The notes: generated by a model from the sequence alone, not told the origin. Counted from the first letter of the stretch, positions 32,654 to 40,434 are shown. The stretch is DNA of 49,313 nt from an uncultured Eubacteriales bacterium (GCA_905201505.1 CAJKOJ010000006.1:1-49313); one strand, 5' to 3'. Made by a program: numbers and translations.

Positions 32654-32935
32654 ATGAGTATAGTAATTGTTGGCGGAAATGATTGTATGATTACTAAATA
32701 CAAAGATTTGTGTAAAGAATATAAATGTAGAGCTAAAGTGTATACGCAGATGAAAGGTACACTGAAAAATAAAATAGGTAATCCTGATTTGCTTGTTCTT
32801 TTCACAAATACAGTTTCACATAAAATGATTCACTGTGCAATAAGTGAAACGAAAGGCAAAAAAACTGTTATTGCACGTTCACATTCAAGCTCTATGACGG
32901 CATTAAAGTCAATTTTGGAGGAACATACAATGTGA
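32654..32935 (+). CDS. DUF2325 domain protein
   Basis: A 93-residue cytoplasmic protein with the DUF2325 pattern: a short strand and glycine turn at the N-terminus (MSIVIVGGND), a helix, then the late NTVSHKMIHCAISETKGK and ARSHSSSMTALKSIL segments. The function is unknown; the fold looks like a Rossmann-type nucleotide or metal-binding half. GGGGAGG precedes the ATG at 32654. It is the first gene of the operator-controlled operon, and the next gene begins 11 bp past its stop. Confidence 0.85.
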   Translation: MSIVIVGGNDCMITKYKDLCKEYKCRAKVYTQMKGTLKNKIGNPDLLVLFTNTVSHKMIHCAISETKGKKTVIARSHSSSMTALKSILEEHTM

Positions 32936-32946
32936 GGGGGTATTTT

Positions 32947-33498
32947 ATGTCTGAAGAATTATTGGTTCGTTATTGTTCACCTACTTTAGCGGGGCTGAAA
33001 ACAGGAAGTTTGTTCAGCTATAAAGCAGAAAGTATTGCAGTATTAAGAAATAAAATTAAATATATGAACAATATGCTTAATTCTAAAGGCGTTTTTGTTT
33101 GTCTTTTAAAATTATGCGGCAACAGAGCTTTGATTTATGTATTCAGACCCCATAAACTGAAAAGGGATTTAAACTCTGCAGAAGCCAGAGCTTTACTTGA
33201 AAAAAGCGGTTATAAATGTGACAGCATTATGGAATGCATTAATCATTTGGCTGAGAGAATTTACAGATGCTCAGAATTTCCTCATGAAATAGGGCTTTTC
33301 CTTGGCTATCCATTAGCTGATGTTGTGGGCTTTATTGAAAACAAGGGTAAGAACTGCAAATGTACAGGCTGTTGGAAAGTATACAATAATGAATACGAGG
33401 CAAAGAGAACATTTGAAAAATTTAAAAAATGTACAGATATTTATTGCAGAAAATTAAATGAGGGATTATCAATTATAAAGCTTACTATAGCTTTATAA
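32947..33498 (+). CDS. DUF3793 family protein
   Basis: A 183-residue soluble protein recognisable by VRYCSPTLAGLKTGSLF at the N-terminus, then a CLLKLCGNRALIYVFRP strand pair, FPHEIGLFLGYPLADVVGFIENKG, and the cysteine-rich CKCTGCWKVY motif, with more cysteines near the end. The family is found in anaerobic Firmicutes, often beside iron-transport (Feo) and flavodoxin genes as far as I recall. The cysteines suggest a metal or Fe-S centre. A GTG at 32932 overlaps the previous stop, but GAGGGGG and the conserved MSEELLVRYCSPT favour the ATG at 32947. Confidence 0.88.
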   Translation: MSEELLVRYCSPTLAGLKTGSLFSYKAESIAVLRNKIKYMNNMLNSKGVFVCLLKLCGNRALIYVFRPHKLKRDLNSAEARALLEKSGYKCDSIMECINHLAERIYRCSEFPHEIGLFLGYPLADVVGFIENKGKNCKCTGCWKVYNNEYEAKRTFEKFKKCTDIYCRKLNEGLSIIKLTIAL

Positions 33499-33611
33499 CA
33501 TAAGTTTACAAAGTGAAAAGCAGTGTATAAATTATAGCTGAATTATATAACAGATATTTGAATACACTGCAGAACATATTAAAAAATTGATTTTAACGGA
33601 GGTAATGAATA

Positions 33612-34031
33612 ATGAGTAAAGTTGCAGTTATATATTGGAGCGGTACAGGAAATACACAGGCAATGGCAGAAGCTGTTGCAAAGGGTGCAAAGGAAAAGGG
33701 GAGTGATGTTTCAATTTATTCTGTAGGTGAGTTTCATTCAGAATCAGCTGCAGAATATGATGCAATTGCTTTCGGCTGCCCTGCTATGGGAGCGGAAGAA
33801 CTTGAAGACAGTGAGTTTGAACCTGCGTTTTCAGCTTGTGACATAAGAGGGAAAAAAATTGCACTTTTCGGTTCATACGGCTGGGGAGACGGTGAATGGA
33901 TGAGAAATTGGGAAGGTATATGTAAAGAGGCAGGAGCTAATCTCGTATGTGAGAGTGTTATATGCAATGACGCTCCTGATGATGATGCAATAGAAAATTG
34001 CAGAAAGCTTGGCGAAGCAATTTCTGCTTAA
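33612..34031 (+). CDS. Flavodoxin
   Basis: FMN-binding electron carrier of 139 residues. The FMN phosphate loop is VIYWSGTGNTQAMAEAV near the N-terminus, with FGCPAMGAEELEDSEFEP and ALFGSYGWGDGEWMRNWE forming the isoalloxazine loops, all typical of short-chain clostridial flavodoxins. It replaces ferredoxin under iron limitation in many bacteria, consistent with the metal-type operators upstream of the operon. GGAGG precedes the ATG. The 113-bp gap to DUF3793 has no terminator. Confidence 0.96.
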   Translation: MSKVAVIYWSGTGNTQAMAEAVAKGAKEKGSDVSIYSVGEFHSESAAEYDAIAFGCPAMGAEELEDSEFEPAFSACDIRGKKIALFGSYGWGDGEWMRNWEGICKEAGANLVCESVICNDAPDDDAIENCRKLGEAISA

Positions 34032-34057
34032 TTGATAAATTAAATGAGTAAGTCTTA

Positions 34058-34109
34058 AAATAAAGCCCTTTTGTAAGAAGTACATATCTTATAAAAGGGT
34101 TTATTTTTA
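34058..34109 (+). terminator. Terminator of the flavodoxin operon
   Basis: AAATAAAGCCCTTTTGTAAGA-type arm (34058-34078) pairs with TCTTATAAAAGGGTTTATTT (34087-34106), with one G-U pair, followed by T's. Confidence 0.88.
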
Positions 34110-34160
34110 TAAAATTATTTATTGGCTGTTTCAAATAATAAATGAAAAAATATATATTCC

Positions 34161-34189
34161 TTGACGATTTTACAAAAATTTGATATTAT
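34161..34189 (+). promoter_or_regulatory. Promoter of the second amino acid ABC operon
   Basis: TTGACG (34161-34166), 17-nt spacer with an extended TG at 34181-34182, TATTAT (34184-34189). The start site is close to the SD, leaving a short leader. Confidence 0.7.
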
Positions 34190-34219
34190 TATTTATATGA
34201 TATGAAGGAGGATTTAAAA

Positions 34220-35011
34220 ATGAAAAAATTTACAAGATTAATGAGTTTATTACTTGCAGGTACAATGCTTTTAGGCACAGCAGGATGTAATAAGGGTAAC
34301 GATACTCCTGCAGACGGTGAAAATGGGGCTGTTGAAAATCAGGCTGACGGTGAAATACTTACATGGGGTACTAATGCAGAATTTCCGCCTTATGAATACA
34401 GAGAAGGAAATGAAGTAGTTGGTATTGATGCTGAAATGGTTGACGCTATTGCCGGAAAGCTTGGTATGAAGGCACAGGTTGAAGATATGAACTTTGATTC
34501 AATTGTTGCTTCTATTCAGTCAGGCAAGGTTGATATGGGTGTTGCAGGTATGACTGTAACTGAGGACAGACTGCAGATGGTTAATTTCTCTGATCCTTAT
34601 ATGACAGCTGCTCAGGTTATAATTGTTAATAATGGCTCTGATATAAAGAGTGCTGCTGATTTGTCAGGCAAGTCAATTGGCGTTCAGCTTGGTACAACAG
34701 GCGATACTTATGTTTCTGAAAATATTACTGATGCAAATGTTGAAAGATTTAACAAGGGTTCAGAGGCTATTATTGCTTTAACTCAGGACAAGATTGATGC
34801 AGTTGTAATTGATAACCAGCCTGCACAGAAGTTTATTGAAGCTAATGAGGGTATTGTTATTCTTGAAGAACCTCTTACTTCTGAAGAATACGCAATTGCT
34901 ATTGCTAAGGATAATACTGAACTTTTAGAAAAGGTAAACGGTGCTTTGGCTGAACTTAAAGAAAGCGGAGAGTTACAGGCTATTGTTGAAAAGTATATTC
35001 CTGCTGAATAA
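34220..35011 (+). CDS. Amino acid ABC transporter substrate-binding lipoprotein
   Basis: Family 3 extracellular binding protein, 263 residues. Lipobox T-A-G-C with Cys23 as the anchor, then an acidic, Asp/Gly/Glu-rich linker. The binding domain begins TWGTNAEFPPYEYRE and contains GIDAEMVDAIAGKLG, VDMGVAGMTVTEDR and GVQLGTTGDTY; these match polar or basic amino acid receptors. An ATG at 34202 includes the SD (AAGGAGG, 34205-34211) and is therefore not used. A partial terminator after the gene probably raises its expression over the permease. Confidence 0.95.
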   Translation: MKKFTRLMSLLLAGTMLLGTAGCNKGNDTPADGENGAVENQADGEILTWGTNAEFPPYEYREGNEVVGIDAEMVDAIAGKLGMKAQVEDMNFDSIVASIQSGKVDMGVAGMTVTEDRLQMVNFSDPYMTAAQVIIVNNGSDIKSAADLSGKSIGVQLGTTGDTYVSENITDANVERFNKGSEAIIALTQDKIDAVVIDNQPAQKFIEANEGIVILEEPLTSEEYAIAIAKDNTELLEKVNGALAELKESGELQAIVEKYIPAE

Positions 35012-35073
35012 TTATTGTTTATAGTTATAAAGGTTTAGATTTTTATAACATATCAGTTTATTGACAATTTGAT

Positions 35074-35097
35074 GGGTGTAGTCCTCTACACCCTTTT
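35074..35097 (+). terminator. Internal attenuating terminator between binding protein and permease genes
   Basis: GGGTGTAG (35074-35081) pairs with CTACACCC (35086-35093) around TCCT, followed by TTTTATT. No new promoter is evident before the permease gene at 35113, so the hairpin probably lets part of the transcripts through and so gives a high receptor-to-permease ratio. Confidence 0.8.
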
Positions 35098-35112
35098 ATT
35101 GAGGAAAATAAT

Positions 35113-35850
35113 ATGAAAAACATGACAATGTATGAAAGATTTATAATGAACTTTATTAAAGATGACAGGTGGCTGTATCTTTTAAATGGTTTTGGCAGAA
35201 CAATACTTATAACAGTTTTTGCTACTATGCTTGGACTTTGCATAGGTGTTACTATTGCTATTGTTAAAACAACATACACCAACATACATACTAAAAAATA
35301 TGGCAGTGTATGGGAGATGATAGGACAAAAAATACTTAGTCTTGCTAATTTTATATGCAATATATATCTTACTGTTATAAGAGGTACTCCTACGGTAGTT
35401 CAGCTGCTTATTATTTATTATGTAATATTTGCTTCTGTAAAAATTGATAAAATAACTGTAGCAATTATTGCCTTTGGTATAAACGGCGGTGCTTATGTGG
35501 CTGAAATTGTACGAAGCGGTATAATGAGTGTTGACAGGGGTCAGATGGAAGCAGGAAGAAGTATTGGCTTTGGATACCTTGCTACAATGTGGCATATAAT
35601 TCTTCCACAGGCTTTTAAAAACATACTGCCTGCTCTTGGAAATGAATTTATAACTCTTTTAAAGGAAACATCTGTTTCAGGTTATATTGCTTTGGAAGAT
35701 TTGACAAAGGGTGCGGATATAATAAGAAGTCTGACTTATGACCCGTTTATGCCGCTTCTTACTATGGCGGCAATTTATCTTATAACTGTGCTTTGTATAA
35801 GTTCTGTATTTAATGCCATAGAAAGGAGGATGAGAGCAAATGACAGATAG
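35113..35850 (+). CDS. Amino acid ABC transporter permease
   Basis: Single permease subunit (245 residues) that likely forms a homodimeric pore. After a polar N-terminus, helix 1 starts at about LNGFGRTILITVFATMLGL, then VIRGTPTVVQLLIIYYVIF, GGAYVAEIVRSGI, and the EAA loop EAGRSIGFGYLATMWHIILPQA. GAGG upstream supports the ATG. Its end overlaps the ATPase gene by 11 bp. Confidence 0.95.
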   Translation: MKNMTMYERFIMNFIKDDRWLYLLNGFGRTILITVFATMLGLCIGVTIAIVKTTYTNIHTKKYGSVWEMIGQKILSLANFICNIYLTVIRGTPTVVQLLIIYYVIFASVKIDKITVAIIAFGINGGAYVAEIVRSGIMSVDRGQMEAGRSIGFGYLATMWHIILPQAFKNILPALGNEFITLLKETSVSGYIALEDLTKGADIIRSLTYDPFMPLLTMAAIYLITVLCISSVFNAIERRMRANDR

Positions 35851-36574
35851 TATAATCAGTGTAAGAAATGTAACAAAGGATTATGTTGTGACAAAGGCCC
35901 TTGACAATGTATCAGAGGATATAAAAAAAGGAGAAGTTGTTGCAATTATCGGTCCGTCAGGCTCAGGAAAATCCACTTTTTTAAGGTGTCTCAACTTATT
36001 GGAGGAACCAACATCGGGAAATATTTTTTTTGACGGTGTAGACATTACAGACCCTTCTGTAAACATAAATAAGCACAGACAGAAGATGGGAATGGTATTT
36101 CAGCATTTTAATCTGTTTCCTCATATGAATATAATGAAAAACCTTACTTTGGGTCCAATGAAACTACTGGGCAAAAGCAAAGAGGAAGCAGAAAAAAAGG
36201 CAGTTGAACTGCTTGAAAGGGTAGGTCTTTCAGACAGAGCTCAAAGCTATCCAAATCAGTTGTCAGGCGGACAAAAGCAAAGAATTGCTATTGTTAGGGC
36301 TTTATGTATGGAGCCTGATGTGATGCTTTTTGATGAGCCTACTTCTGCTCTTGACCCTGAAATGGTTGGAGAAGTTCTTGAAGTTATGAGAAGCCTTGCT
36401 AAGGAAAATATGACAATGGTTGTGGTAACTCATGAAATGGGTTTTGCACGTGAAGTGGCAAGCCGTGTTATATTTATGGAATCCGGAAAAATTGTTGAAA
36501 AGGGTACACCTGAAGAATTTTTCTCTAATCCTAAAAGTGAAAGACTTAAAAATTTTTTAAATATGGTACTTTAA
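35840..36574 (+). CDS. Amino acid ABC transporter ATPase
   Basis: ATPase of 244 residues with Walker A GPSGSGKS at 38-45, Q-loop VFQHFNLFPHMN, LSGGQKQR signature, Walker B MLFDEPTSALDPE and the switch histidine in VTHEMGFA. It completes the receptor-permease-ATPase unit; AAAGGAGG within the permease gene is its SD, and the 11-bp overlap indicates translational coupling. Confidence 0.97.
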   Translation: MTDSIISVRNVTKDYVVTKALDNVSEDIKKGEVVAIIGPSGSGKSTFLRCLNLLEEPTSGNIFFDGVDITDPSVNINKHRQKMGMVFQHFNLFPHMNIMKNLTLGPMKLLGKSKEEAEKKAVELLERVGLSDRAQSYPNQLSGGQKQRIAIVRALCMEPDVMLFDEPTSALDPEMVGEVLEVMRSLAKENMTMVVVTHEMGFAREVASRVIFMESGKIVEKGTPEEFFSNPKSERLKNFLNMVL

Positions 36575-36603
36575 AAAGAATGTCCTGCGGCATTCTTTTT
36601 TTG
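36573..36603 (+). terminator. Terminator of the second amino acid ABC operon
   Basis: AAAAAGAATG (36573-36582) pairs with CATTCTTTTT (36591-36600), with T's continuing. The stem starts within the ATPase stop codon. Confidence 0.88.
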
Positions 36604-36674
36604 TTGAAATAGTAAAAATTTAGGTATATAATATATGTATGTAAAATTTGTGCGGGAGAAAGGGGAATGAAAAT

Positions 36675-37430
36675 ATGAAACTGTATGAAATATATTTCAG
36701 TCCTACAGGCGGAACAAAAAGGACAGCAGAAATTATCAGCAGTGTATGGGAATGCGAAAAAGAAGAAGTCGACTTGTGCAATATAAATGTTGACTTTTCT
36801 AAGTACAAGCCTAATGAAGAGGACGTTTGTATTATAGCTGTTCCTTCATACGGAGGAAGGGTTCCGGAGGCTGCTTTAGAGAGAATAAGTAAAATAAAAG
36901 GCGAAAACTCAAAGGCAGTTTTAATGTGCGTATACGGAAACAGGGATTTTGACGATACACTTACGGAATTAGAGGACTGCGTAAAAAAGTCAGGATACAG
37001 AATATTTGGTGCAGTGGCAGCAATTGCTGAGCATTCAATTATACACAGTTTTGCAAAGGGAAGACCTGATTCTGAAGATAAGGCAGAATTGCTGAAGTTT
37101 GCTGAGAGAATAAAAGCCAGAACTGAAAATGGGATTAAAATGAAGGGTGAAATTCCCGGAAGCCATACATACAGAGAGTATAACGGAGTGCCATTTAAGC
37201 CTGATAAAAATAAGAAATGTACTGACTGCGGAGTTTGTGCAAAGAGTTGTCCTGTTAATGCTATAGATAAAAATAATGTTACAGATAAAAGCAAATGTAT
37301 TTCATGTATGAGATGTATTGAAATTTGTCCGGCAGGTGCTAGAAGCTTAAATAAAGCAATGCTGTTTGTAGCAGAAAAGAAAATGTCAAAACAGTGCAGC
37401 GTCAGAAAGAAAAATCAAATGTTTTTGTAG
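36675..37430 (+). CDS. EFR1-type ferredoxin (flavodoxin-like domain plus two 4Fe-4S clusters)
   Basis: A 251-residue fusion. The N-terminal half is flavodoxin-like, with an FMN loop YFSPTGGTKRTAE at 7-19 and PSYGGRVPEAALERI; the C-terminal part is a bacterial 2[4Fe-4S] ferredoxin with CTDCGVCAKSCP from residue 182 and CISCMRCIEICP from 208. EFR1 proteins are common in Clostridia; partners are mostly unknown, but they presumably pass electrons between FMN and Fe-S centres. A TTG at 36648 has no spacing to an SD; AGGGG before 36675 fits the ATG. It is a single-gene unit. Confidence 0.93.
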   Translation: MKLYEIYFSPTGGTKRTAEIISSVWECEKEEVDLCNINVDFSKYKPNEEDVCIIAVPSYGGRVPEAALERISKIKGENSKAVLMCVYGNRDFDDTLTELEDCVKKSGYRIFGAVAAIAEHSIIHSFAKGRPDSEDKAELLKFAERIKARTENGIKMKGEIPGSHTYREYNGVPFKPDKNKKCTDCGVCAKSCPVNAIDKNNVTDKSKCISCMRCIEICPAGARSLNKAMLFVAEKKMSKQCSVRKKNQMFL

Positions 37431-37502
37431 ATATGTATTTAGGACTATAAAACATAGGATATATATACTAAGGCATTTTGTCTACTATTTTAGAGGCGTC
37501 AA

Positions 37503-37634
37503 ATGAGGATTGCTGCCGGTGCAAGGATTCAAAATGTATGGAATCATACTAGCTTGGAGAGATATGGAGCAGGTTTAAAGAAAAAATTAAAGTATAAAGA
37601 AAATTTGTGGGTATTAAAAATCTCAAATAGTTAA
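37503..37634 (+). CDS. Small orphan ORF, doubtful
   Basis: ATG at 37503 with AGAGG six bases upstream opens 43 codons (MRIAAGARIQNVWNHTSLER... then a Lys-rich tail). No family is recognised. The 240-bp gap between the ferredoxin and acetyltransferase genes holds nothing else visible. It may be a real basic peptide, the remnant of a longer gene, or chance. Confidence 0.3.
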   Translation: MRIAAGARIQNVWNHTSLERYGAGLKKKLKYKENLWVLKISNS

Positions 37635-37670
37635 GTTGAATAAATTAAATTTATATGAAAAGAGGAAATT

Positions 37671-38258
37671 ATGAATACGCCGCATCTTGAAACAGAAAGA
37701 CTTATATTGAGAAAATTTACGGAAGAAGATATGGGAGCGTTATATTTAATTCTTAGTGATGAAGATATAAATAAGTTTTTGCCTTGGTTTCCTTTGAAAA
37801 ATATAGATGAAACAAGAACTTTTTATGAAGAAAGAATTTTGGCTAATTACCAAAAAGATTGTGCCTATTACTATGCAATTTGTTTAAAAGAGAGCAATTA
37901 TCCTATTGGTTATATAAAAGCAGATACAGAGGACAGCTACGATTTTGGTTATGCACTTTGTAAAGAATTTTGGCATAAAGGGATTGTTACTGAGGCGGGT
38001 AAAGCTGTTCTTAGACGGTTAAAAAAAGATAATATCCCATATATTACAGCTACGCATGATGTTAAAAATCCTAGAAGCGGCAGAGTAATGCAAAATTTGG
38101 GTATGGAATACAAATACTCTTATGAGGAACATTGGCAGCCTAAAGATTTCCAAGTTACATTTAGAATGTATCAATTAAACTTAGACGGGCAAGAAGACAG
38201 AGTATATGCAAAGTATTGGAATCTTTATAAAACACATTTTATAGAAGTGGGAATATAA
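37671..38258 (+). CDS. GNAT-family N-acetyltransferase (RimJ/RimL-like)
   Basis: Acetyl-CoA-dependent acetyltransferase of 195 residues. It opens with HLETERLILRKFTEEDM, the start of the RimJ/RimL subgroup, then FGYALCKEFWHKGIVTEAGKA, whose hallmark is the W-x-K/R-G-x-x-T-E-A segment of motif A, and the motif B region KNPRSGRVMQNLGMEYK. Targets of such proteins range from ribosomal N-termini to small amines and antibiotics, and nothing here fixes one. The last 40 residues go beyond the minimal GNAT fold. GAGG precedes the ATG. Confidence 0.92.
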   Translation: MNTPHLETERLILRKFTEEDMGALYLILSDEDINKFLPWFPLKNIDETRTFYEERILANYQKDCAYYYAICLKESNYPIGYIKADTEDSYDFGYALCKEFWHKGIVTEAGKAVLRRLKKDNIPYITATHDVKNPRSGRVMQNLGMEYKYSYEEHWQPKDFQVTFRMYQLNLDGQEDRVYAKYWNLYKTHFIEVGI

Positions 38259-38345
38259 ATCTCAGTTTTTTGGATAATCTACTGTGCCTTATGACAATGA
38301 GCGGATATGTACACTTAATAAATTAGAAATAAGGAGAATAAGTTA

Positions 38346-38768
38346 ATGATGCGTGATACTGAAAAAACGATTGGTAATCTTATTGATAAACAAAAGGTTT
38401 CTTTCATAGCCTCTGTTTCAGAGGACGGCTTTCCAAATATGAAAGCCATGCTTCCGCCACGCAAACGAATAGGCATTCGTGAATTTTACTTTACTACAAA
38501 TACATCTTCTATGAGGGTGGCTCAGTATCGGAAAAATCCAAAAGCCAGTATTTACTTTTGTGACAAACGGTTTTTCCGTGGAGTAATGCTGGTCGGTCAA
38601 ATGGAGGTATTGGAGGATTATGCCAGTAAAGAAATGATTTGGCAGGAGGGCGACACAATGTATTATCCTGAAGGGGTGACGGACCCGGACTACTGTGTTT
38701 TGAAGTTTGTTGCAGTCAGCGGACGCTATTATGCAAATTTTCATTCGGAAACATTTGAAATAAACTGA
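38346..38768 (+). CDS. Pyridoxamine 5'-phosphate oxidase-family protein
   Basis: Small flavin-binding split-barrel protein, 140 residues. The fold signature is seen in VSFIASVSEDGFPNMKAM, FYFTTNTSSMRVAQYRKNPKASIYF and GVMLVGQMEVLED. Members use FMN or F420; they include nitroimidazole-resistance-type (NimA-like) and general stress proteins (GSP26-like), to which this length fits. Its arginine codons are mostly CGN (CGT, CGC, CGA, CGG), unlike the AGA-dominated genes around it, so recent transfer is likely. AAGGAG precedes the start; ATG ATG gives two possible starts. Confidence 0.88.
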   Translation: MMRDTEKTIGNLIDKQKVSFIASVSEDGFPNMKAMLPPRKRIGIREFYFTTNTSSMRVAQYRKNPKASIYFCDKRFFRGVMLVGQMEVLEDYASKEMIWQEGDTMYYPEGVTDPDYCVLKFVAVSGRYYANFHSETFEIN

Positions 38769-38808
38769 GTTTTTAAAGTTAATTCTTAATTATAAAAAGC
38801 ACAAAAAA

Positions 38809-38857
38809 GGGGCTGTCAGCAAAATTAACTTAAATAGTTAATTTGCAGCAGTCCCAT
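38809..38857. repeat. Palindromic element, copy 2 (bidirectional terminator)
   Basis: Second copy of the element at 23990-24041. GGGGCTGTCAGCAAAA is identical in both, and the middle and right arm differ at only a few positions (TTAACTT..AGTTAATTTGC). It lies between the convergent PNPOx-like gene and thiC, with flanking A and T runs. Confidence 0.8.
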
Positions 38858-38875
38858 TTATGTATTGTTTAATAT

Positions 38876-40198
38876 TTAACAGCTTCCGTCTTCTTTACAG
38901 AATTCAACCTTTTTGCCGTCTAAAATCATATTTGTTGTTCTTACAGCACACATTTTGCCGCACATTGAACAGCTGTGTCTTTCAGCAGGCGGAACACTTT
39001 CATAATATTCTCTTGCCTTTTTGCTGTCTACAGCAAGTTCAAACATTTTGTCCCAGTCAAGTTTATGTCTTGCATAAGCCATTTCATTATCCCTTTCTCT
39101 GGAATGAGGATATTTCTTTGCAATATCTGCTGCATGAGCTGCAATTTTACTTGCTATTATTCCTTCTTTAACATCATTTTCATCAGGCAGTCTTAAATGT
39201 TCTGCAGGTGTAACATAGCATAAGAAGTCAGCACCGCTTGCAGCAGCAATAGCACCTCCTATAGCTGATGTAATATGGTCATAACCGGGGAATATATCAC
39301 TTACAAGAGGTCCGAGTACATAGAATGGTGCGTTATGGCATATTCTTTTCTGCAACTTCATATTTGCGGCAATTTCATCCATAGCCATATGTCCGGGACC
39401 TTCAACCATTACCTGGACATCCTTTGCCCATGCCCTTTCTGTAAGATAGCCAAGTTCAATAAGCTCTGAAATCTGTCCTGCATCAGTTGCATCTGAAATA
39501 CATCCGGGTCTTAAAGCATCACCAAGTGAAATGGTAACATCATATTTTCTTAGTATTTCAAGTACATCATCATAGTATTCAAAAAACGGATTTTCATTGC
39601 CTGTCATTTCCATCCAAGCAAATAACAGTGAGCCGCCTCTTGAAACAATATTCATAATTCTCTTATCTCTTTTAAAGGCTTCAACAGTTCTTCTGTTGAT
39701 ACCTGCGTGTATAGTCATAAAGTCAACGCCCTCTTTTGCATGGGCTTCTACAACCTCAAGAAATTCCTGTGCAGTAATTTTCATTAAATCTTTTTCAAGA
39801 TAACCTATGGCATCATACATAGGCACAGTACCTATCATAGCAGGAGACATAGCTACAAGCTCTTTTCTGAAAGTATTTGTCTTTCCGTAATTGCTCAAGT
39901 CCATAATAGCTTCTGCACCATAGTCAATAGCCATTTTAACTTTATTCATTTCCATTGTGTAGTCCTTGCAGTCACCTGAAATACCTAAATTTACGTTAAT
40001 TTTTGTTCTCATACCCATACCGATGCCTTCAGGGTCAAGTGAAGTATGATTGATATTTGCCGGTATACAGACAACGCCTTTTGCAACAAGTTCCCTTATT
40101 TCTTCAGGTGTTTTGTATTCTTTTCTTGCCACTGTTTCCATTTCTTTTGTAATAATGCCTTTTTTTGCAGCATCCATTTGAGTTGCATAATTTCTCAT
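38876..40198 (-). CDS. thiC: Phosphomethylpyrimidine synthase ThiC
   Basis: Radical-SAM enzyme that rearranges aminoimidazole ribotide to the pyrimidine moiety (HMP-P) of thiamine. The 440 residues fit the shorter form without the extra N-terminal domain of proteobacterial and plant enzymes. MRNYATQMDAAKKG opens the protein; SRGGSLLFAWM, GDALRPGCISDATDAGQ, EGPGHMA and DFLCYVTPAEHL lie in the barrel. The cluster cysteines are C410, C413 and C417 in CSMCGKMC, a C-x2-C-x3-C spacing. Thiamine pyrophosphate controls it through the riboswitch upstream. No other thi gene is next to it. AGGAG precedes the ATG. Confidence 0.97.
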   Translation of the reverse strand: MRNYATQMDAAKKGIITKEMETVARKEYKTPEEIRELVAKGVVCIPANINHTSLDPEGIGMGMRTKINVNLGISGDCKDYTMEMNKVKMAIDYGAEAIMDLSNYGKTNTFRKELVAMSPAMIGTVPMYDAIGYLEKDLMKITAQEFLEVVEAHAKEGVDFMTIHAGINRRTVEAFKRDKRIMNIVSRGGSLLFAWMEMTGNENPFFEYYDDVLEILRKYDVTISLGDALRPGCISDATDAGQISELIELGYLTERAWAKDVQVMVEGPGHMAMDEIAANMKLQKRICHNAPFYVLGPLVSDIFPGYDHITSAIGGAIAAASGADFLCYVTPAEHLRLPDENDVKEGIIASKIAAHAADIAKKYPHSRERDNEMAYARHKLDWDKMFELAVDSKKAREYYESVPPAERHSCSMCGKMCAVRTTNMILDGKKVEFCKEDGSC

Positions 40199-40270
40199 AA
40201 ATAAATCCTCCGATTAAATTATTTAACCTGTATAGTTTGGGTACAGATTATCCTTAATGAATACAGCAGG

Positions 40271-40390
40271 CAAAAAAAAAGACGCTAAGCAGAAAGCCAA
40301 AGCGTCATAAATTCGTTTTTTGCTCCCTACCACGGTATTAACCGTCAGGTTCAAAGGGTATTTCTCAACCATAATGGTACCCCTGCAACA
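40271..40390 (-). ncRNA. TPP riboswitch with transcription terminator
   Basis: On the minus strand the aptamer (about 40388-40321) shows the conserved core GGGGTACC..., GAGAAATACCC, GAACCTGACGGTTAATACC and GTAGGGAGC, characteristic of THI elements. Directly downstream GACGCT (40306-40301) pairs with AGCGTC (40286-40281) and is followed by nine U's, an intrinsic terminator. Binding of thiamine pyrophosphate should free the terminator and stop thiC transcription. Confidence 0.96.
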
Positions 40391-40405
40391 TATTCATTTT
40401 AATTA

Positions 40406-40434
40406 ATTATAATTCATATACCATAATTTGTCAA
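40406..40434 (-). promoter_or_regulatory. thiC promoter
   Basis: On the minus strand TTGACA (40434-40429), 17 nt, TATAAT (40411-40406): a consensus sigma-A promoter just upstream of the TPP aptamer. Confidence 0.85.
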
